Assembly: GCA_021202325.1 (NCBI GenBank)
Contig: JAJQDF010000164.1
Location: 1-8,982, forward strand
Length of the DNA stretch: 8,982 nucleotides
Direction of reading: 5' to 3'
Source: Clostridiales bacterium
GTDB taxonomy: Bacteria > Bacillota > Clostridia > Lachnospirales > Anaerotignaceae
Positions 5,982-8,982 of the stretch are shown piece by piece (positions within the stretch are counted from its first letter, which is position 1; every line of letters starts with the position of its first letter). Made by a program: the position numbers and the translations under genes. The notes beneath the pieces are model-generated. The model made no database searches. It saw only the letters and a program-made list of their open reading frames with translations, and had not been told where the DNA came from.

Positions 5982-6737
5982 TTATTTTTTTCGCCAAATG
6001 ACCGACAGCTTGCAGTGTGTGTTATCCTCATTGTCTGTCATTACCGTAATAATCCTCTTAGTTCCATTTTCAATGTCTTCCATATATGTCTTTACTTTTA
6101 CTTCGTCGCCCGCTCTGCATTCCTTGCGGTAGAGCACACTTATTTCCTCGGCCTTATAGTTCACATATATGTCCTCGGGAACATCATCGACAGCCCATTC
6201 CACATATCTTATGTTATTAGTATGTCCGTTTGTGTCGGTTTCGCTACGTCTGACTATAAGGCTTTTTTCGGAAATCAGGTTTTCCTCTTTTTCATCCGGC
6301 AGTTTAAATCTTCCCGGATCAAAGGGCGCCTGTTTATCATAACAGTATAAGTCCATCATTTCAAGAGAAAATCTTACGGGATGTCTGTTTTCCAAATCCA
6401 AAAATGCCCATTTCGATGCAGCCTCAGCAGCAACAGTGCCGTCCTCGTATTCCATCGTGAAATATCTTGTGGCCTGAAGTGAGCCGCTTTTTACGGCCCA
6501 TGTGTATATTTTCAGGCTGTCGCCGTATTTCGGGTATTTATACATTTTTATTACCCAATTCAGTACTACCCAGCCTCTGTTCATTCCCATAAGCTTCTCA
6601 ACCGTATAACCAACATAGTCAGAATGCTCTATGGCTGTCTCCATGAAATATTTTATCACATTGGGAAGGCTTATCTGTGCATTCATGTCTGTATCATATG
6701 AATATATTTTTATCTGCTGTTCAAAGGGTTTATCCAT
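5982..6737 (-). CDS. Acyl-ACP thioesterase (FatA/FatB-type, double hotdog fold)
   Basis: This 251-residue enzyme is predicted to hydrolyse acyl-acyl carrier protein to free fatty acid and ACP in the cytoplasm. Two hotdog domains are recognisable. The first carries YDTDMNAQISLPNVIKYFME (14-33). The second carries the catalytic D-x-N-x-H (Asp168, Asn170, His172) in ETDTNGHTNNIRYVEW, and the YRKEC element (Glu206, Cys207). These correspond in order and spacing to the plant FatB catalytic Asp, Asn, His, Glu and Cys residues, so the enzyme looks active. The substrate chain length cannot be read. The ATG at 6737 has AGGAGG (6745-6750) 7 bases upstream. It lies 19 bases after cardiolipin synthase and 24 bases before the DUF2156 gene, in one operon, which suggests a role linked to membrane lipid supply rather than to polyketide or other secondary metabolism. 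Confidence 0.93.
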   Translation of the reverse strand: MDKPFEQQIKIYSYDTDMNAQISLPNVIKYFMETAIEHSDYVGYTVEKLMGMNRGWVVLNWVIKMYKYPKYGDSLKIYTWAVKSGSLQATRYFTMEYEDGTVAAEAASKWAFLDLENRHPVRFSLEMMDLYCYDKQAPFDPGRFKLPDEKEENLISEKSLIVRRSETDTNGHTNNIRYVEWAVDDVPEDIYVNYKAEEISVLYRKECRAGDEVKVKTYMEDIENGTKRIITVMTDNEDNTHCKLSVIWRKK

Positions 6738-6756
6738 TTTTGTTCCTCCTGTTGTC

Positions 6757-8223
6757 TTAAAGCATAGGCGATATGAGCCTCGCCACTGCTTCTCTTATCT
6801 TAAATACAGCCGACCGTTTGCTGTACCATTCCAATGTTATTTCAGTACAGCTTTCAATGTCTTTCAAAAACTGCTTTTCATGCTCCTCGGTCACTTTTTT
6901 GTCATATATAAATGCGTTAGTTTCGAAATTCAGGTCAAAGCTTCTTATATCCATGTTGGCAGTTCCGACCGATGTAACATATCCGTCTACATACACGGTC
7001 TTGCTGTGGACAAAACCGTCGTTATACTGATAGCATTTAACTCCCGACTCCAAAAGCTCTCCAAGGTACGACATGCTCGACCAGTAAACAAAGGGATGGT
7101 CAGGGTTGGCCGGAATAATTATCCTTACATCTATGCCGGAAAGCGCCGCCACCTTAAGCGCCGCAAATATGCCGTCATCAGGCACAAAATAAGGCGTAGT
7201 AACATAAACATGATGTTCAGCCTCATTTATCATCTTGAAATAGCCGTTTCTTATATTCTGCTGTCTTGTGTCGGGGCCGCTTGAAACAATCTGCATTTTA
7301 ACATTTCCGCTGTTATTTTTGTCTGCCGGAAAATATTTGTCCGACAGCACGATTTCATTATTGCATACGAAGTTCCAGTCCATTATAAATCTCAGCTGGA
7401 GCTGGTCAACGGCATCGCCCTCTATCCTGATATGGGTGTCTCTCCACTTACCGTAGCGCTTAACCTTTCCCAAATATTCATCGCCTATATTTAGTCCGCC
7501 GACATAGCCTATTTTACCGTCTATTACCGCTATCTTTCTATGGTCACGGTAATTGAGCCTTATTACAAGCGGCGGAAGGAATTTTCCGACCTTTCCGCCG
7601 GCGGCCTTAAGCTCATCAAAGAAATGCTTCGGCAAAAACTGATTTCCTTGGGCATCAATCAAAAGCCTGACCTCAACGCCTTCGGCGGCCTTTTTTGTAA
7701 GCTCGGCGACTATTCTCTTTCCCAAGTCGTCGCCCCTAAGTATATAGTATTCCATGTGGATAAACTTATTTGCGCCTCTTATGTCGTTTATGAGCTCTTC
7801 AAATTTAGAATTGCCCTCAAAATACGACTTAACCGTATTGTCATAGGTTATCCAGTTGCCGGAGCTTATATGGAGATAGGCCAGGTCATTCAGGTGTTTA
7901 TGGTCTATAATATCAATACGTTCTTCTATGGCCGTCTTCTGCGCTTGTATCATAACGCTGTATTTATCCATAGTATTGAGGTAGCCGAAGTATGTATCAA
8001 TATCATTTTCGGCCTTTTTCTTGAATGTCTTCTCTTTTTTACCCTCTCGTCCGAAAATGAGATAGCAAAGGAAACCGAATATCGGCACAAATGTTATGAC
8101 CATAAGCCACGCCCATGTACTGGCAGGATTTCTATGTTCAAAGAAAATAGTAAGAGCAGCCAGGGCGACATTAGCCACAAATATAATTAAGAATATAGAA
8201 AGTACAATTTCTGAAACCGACAT
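6757..8223 (-). CDS. cls: Cardiolipin synthase (phospholipase D superfamily)
   Basis: This 488-residue membrane enzyme is predicted to condense two phosphatidylglycerol molecules into cardiolipin and glycerol. Two transmembrane helices (about 5-27 and 36-57, the PLD-nuclease N-terminal domain) anchor it. Two catalytic HKD motifs follow: HRKIAVID (His228, Lys230, Asp235) followed by GKIGYVGGLNIGDEY, and HSKTVYVD (His406, Lys408, Asp413) followed by GYVTSVGTANMDIRS. Length and layout are those of the ClsA-type bacterial enzymes (about 480-510 residues). The ATG at 8223 has AAAGGAGG with GGAGG at 8230-8234, 6 bases upstream. It is the promoter-proximal gene of the operon with the thioesterase and DUF2156 genes. 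A near-consensus promoter lies about 40 bases upstream, divergent from the small membrane protein gene at 8424. No missing catalytic residues are seen. Confidence 0.96.
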   Translation of the reverse strand: MSVSEIVLSIFLIIFVANVALAALTIFFEHRNPASTWAWLMVITFVPIFGFLCYLIFGREGKKEKTFKKKAENDIDTYFGYLNTMDKYSVMIQAQKTAIEERIDIIDHKHLNDLAYLHISSGNWITYDNTVKSYFEGNSKFEELINDIRGANKFIHMEYYILRGDDLGKRIVAELTKKAAEGVEVRLLIDAQGNQFLPKHFFDELKAAGGKVGKFLPPLVIRLNYRDHRKIAVIDGKIGYVGGLNIGDEYLGKVKRYGKWRDTHIRIEGDAVDQLQLRFIMDWNFVCNNEIVLSDKYFPADKNNSGNVKMQIVSSGPDTRQQNIRNGYFKMINEAEHHVYVTTPYFVPDDGIFAALKVAALSGIDVRIIIPANPDHPFVYWSSMSYLGELLESGVKCYQYNDGFVHSKTVYVDGYVTSVGTANMDIRSFDLNFETNAFIYDKKVTEEHEKQFLKDIESCTEITLEWYSKRSAVFKIREAVARLISPML

Positions 8224-8263
8224 TTGGTGCCTCCTTTACTGCTTGCAAATCTGCTAAAAATAT

Positions 8264-8293
8264 ATTATACTATAATTCCATTGTGTTTGGCAA
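8264..8293 (-). promoter_or_regulatory. Sigma-A promoter of the cls operon
   Basis: On the minus strand TTGCCA (8293-8288, five of six consensus bases) and a perfect TATAAT (8269-8264) are separated by 18 bases. Transcription would start near 8257, giving a leader of about 34 bases before the cls ATG. AT-rich DNA upstream could act as an UP element. Confidence 0.75.
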
Positions 8294-8356
8294 AAATATT
8301 CATTAAATTTTTTTAATTTTAGTTTGAAAATAACTCTTTCATAAAAGCCGAATAAA

Positions 8357-8365
8357 TGGTAAAAT
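8357..8365 (+). promoter_or_regulatory. Extended -10 promoter of the small membrane protein gene
   Basis: TGGTAAAAT is a TGn-extended -10 element (TAAAAT at 8360-8365, five of six consensus bases). No good -35 is found at 16-18 bases, which extended -10 promoters tolerate. The start would be near 8372, leaving a leader of about 50 bases that contains the Shine-Dalgarno. Confidence 0.5.
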
Positions 8366-8423
8366 AGAGCTTAGACAAAATTATCACTTATTTTGCCGAA
8401 ACAAAAAGAGGAGTGGATTTATA

Positions 8424-8897
8424 GTGAGCGCAACAGATATACTTATTATTGTAATGGTAGTATTGGTAGTAGCATTCTACTTTATTTACCGTACAAGTTC
8501 AAAGAGAATGAAGCAGTCAATGGAAGCAGAAGAGTTCGTTAATGCCAACAAGCAGGTAACGTCTATATATGTAATTGACAAAAAGTGCGAAAAGCCTACG
8601 GAACAGAACTTAAACAAGCAGATTTACGAACAGCTTAACTCTCAGGCAAAAAGACATAAGCTCTGCATGGTTAAGGCTAAGGTAGGCCCCCAGATATATA
8701 CTCTTATCACAGATAAGAGCGTATACGACGTGCTTACACCGAAGAAAACCGTTAAGGTAGAACTCAGCGGACTTTATATTGTAAGCGTTGTCGGAGTAAA
8801 TCTCCAGGACAAGAAAAAGAAAACATGGAGAGAGAAAGCCTCTCTTTTCCTGAAATCCGATGCTAAAGAGGATGCAGAAAAGATTGTAAAGAAATAA
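8424..8897 (+). CDS. Small membrane-anchored basic protein of unknown function
   Basis: I do not recognise this 157-residue protein. One hydrophobic N-terminal helix (about residues 5-22, DILIIVMVVLVVAFYFIY) is followed at once by basic residues (RTSSKRMK). By the positive-inside rule this places the remaining 130 or so residues in the cytoplasm. The soluble part is Lys-rich and has alternating hydrophobic stretches that could be beta strands (QVTSIYVID 44-52, GPQIYTLITD 88-97, TVKVELSGLYIVSVVGVNL 109-127), ending in a charged, probably helical tail. No cleavage site or lipobox is apparent. The start is GTG 8424, with GAGGAG (8408-8413) 10 bases upstream; the next Met would cut into the membrane helix. 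The gene has its own promoter and terminator and is divergent from the cls operon. The outline resembles YajC-like single-helix proteins, but I see no family motif. Confidence 0.85.
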   Translation: MSATDILIIVMVVLVVAFYFIYRTSSKRMKQSMEAEEFVNANKQVTSIYVIDKKCEKPTEQNLNKQIYEQLNSQAKRHKLCMVKAKVGPQIYTLITDKSVYDVLTPKKTVKVELSGLYIVSVVGVNLQDKKKKTWREKASLFLKSDAKEDAEKIVKK

Positions 8898-8919
8898 GTA
8901 AATAAAAAATATGTTCATA

Positions 8920-8968
8920 AAGGCGGTAAACTTAAGACTTATTTAAGCTTACCGCCTTATTATTATAG
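8920..8968 (+). terminator. Intrinsic terminator of the small membrane protein gene
   Basis: AAGGCGGTAA (8920-8929) pairs perfectly with TTACCGCCTT (8949-8958). After one mismatch CTTAA/TTAAG (8931-8935 with 8943-8947) extends the stem to 15 pairs around a 7-base loop, and TTATTATTAT follows. It begins 22 bases after the stop codon. Confidence 0.85.
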
Positions 8969-8982
8969 TAAATATACATGCC

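Noticed and set aside
6631..7284. A 217-codon plus-strand open frame across the thioesterase/cls junction
   Set aside because: It is antisense to two well-supported genes, shows no family features and spans their junction; treated as chance.
7540..8190. A 216-codon plus-strand open frame opposite cls
   Set aside because: It is antisense to conserved cardiolipin synthase sequence including the first HKD motif, and no domain is seen.

Overview
The window looks like an ordinary chromosomal segment of a low-to-moderate GC Gram-positive anaerobe, most likely a member of class Clostridia. The reasons are strong GGAGG-type Shine-Dalgarno sites before most genes, tight small operons, AT-rich intergenic DNA with sigma-A-like promoters, a lipobox-type lipoprotein, and the protein families present: a COG2509-type FAD dehydrogenase, a DUF2156 (COG4866-type) protein and a bacterial FatA/FatB-type acyl-ACP thioesterase. 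No genus can be named from sequence reading alone. I see no rRNA, tRNA, CRISPR, insertion sequence, phage gene or attachment site.

Layout, left to right. (1) Positions 1-1631, plus strand: a GntR/UTRA transcription regulator, preceded by a perfect dyad that is a good operator candidate, then a short terminator-like hairpin and a YaaA (peroxide-resistance) gene that lacks a visible ribosome-binding site. (2) Positions 1745-4321, minus strand: a three-gene operon with gaps of 1-2 bases. In transcription order it encodes a large FAD-dependent dehydrogenase, a glyoxalase-II-like metallo-beta-lactamase-fold hydrolase, and an alkyltransferase-like DNA-repair protein whose reactive cysteine is replaced by alanine. 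It converges on yaaA across a dyad that could terminate both strands. (3) Positions 4458-4808, minus strand: a single small lipoprotein gene with a low-complexity Asp/Gly/Tyr/Met/Asn-rich mature part and its own terminator. (4) Positions 4983-8223, minus strand: a lipid-related operon of cardiolipin synthase, acyl-ACP thioesterase and DUF2156 protein, with a near-consensus promoter at one end and a strong terminator at the other. (5) Positions 8424-8897, plus strand: a divergently transcribed small membrane-anchored protein of unknown function, with its own extended -10 promoter and terminator.

How the genes may work together. Regions 2 and 4 are the two real multigene units. Region 4 plausibly acts on membrane lipids: cardiolipin formation from phosphatidylglycerol, release of free fatty acids from acyl-ACP, and a GNAT-fold protein of the type that in MprF transfers amino acids to phosphatidylglycerol. 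Region 2 combines a flavin dehydrogenase, a thioester-hydrolase-like enzyme and an alkyl-lesion sensor, and sits next to the peroxide-linked yaaA. A shared role in reactive-metabolite damage is possible but is inference only. Nothing in the window is strong evidence for a wholly new system. The more unusual items are the Cys-to-Ala alkyltransferase-like protein in its tight operon, the lipid operon, the low-complexity lipoprotein, and the SD-less yaaA behind a terminator.
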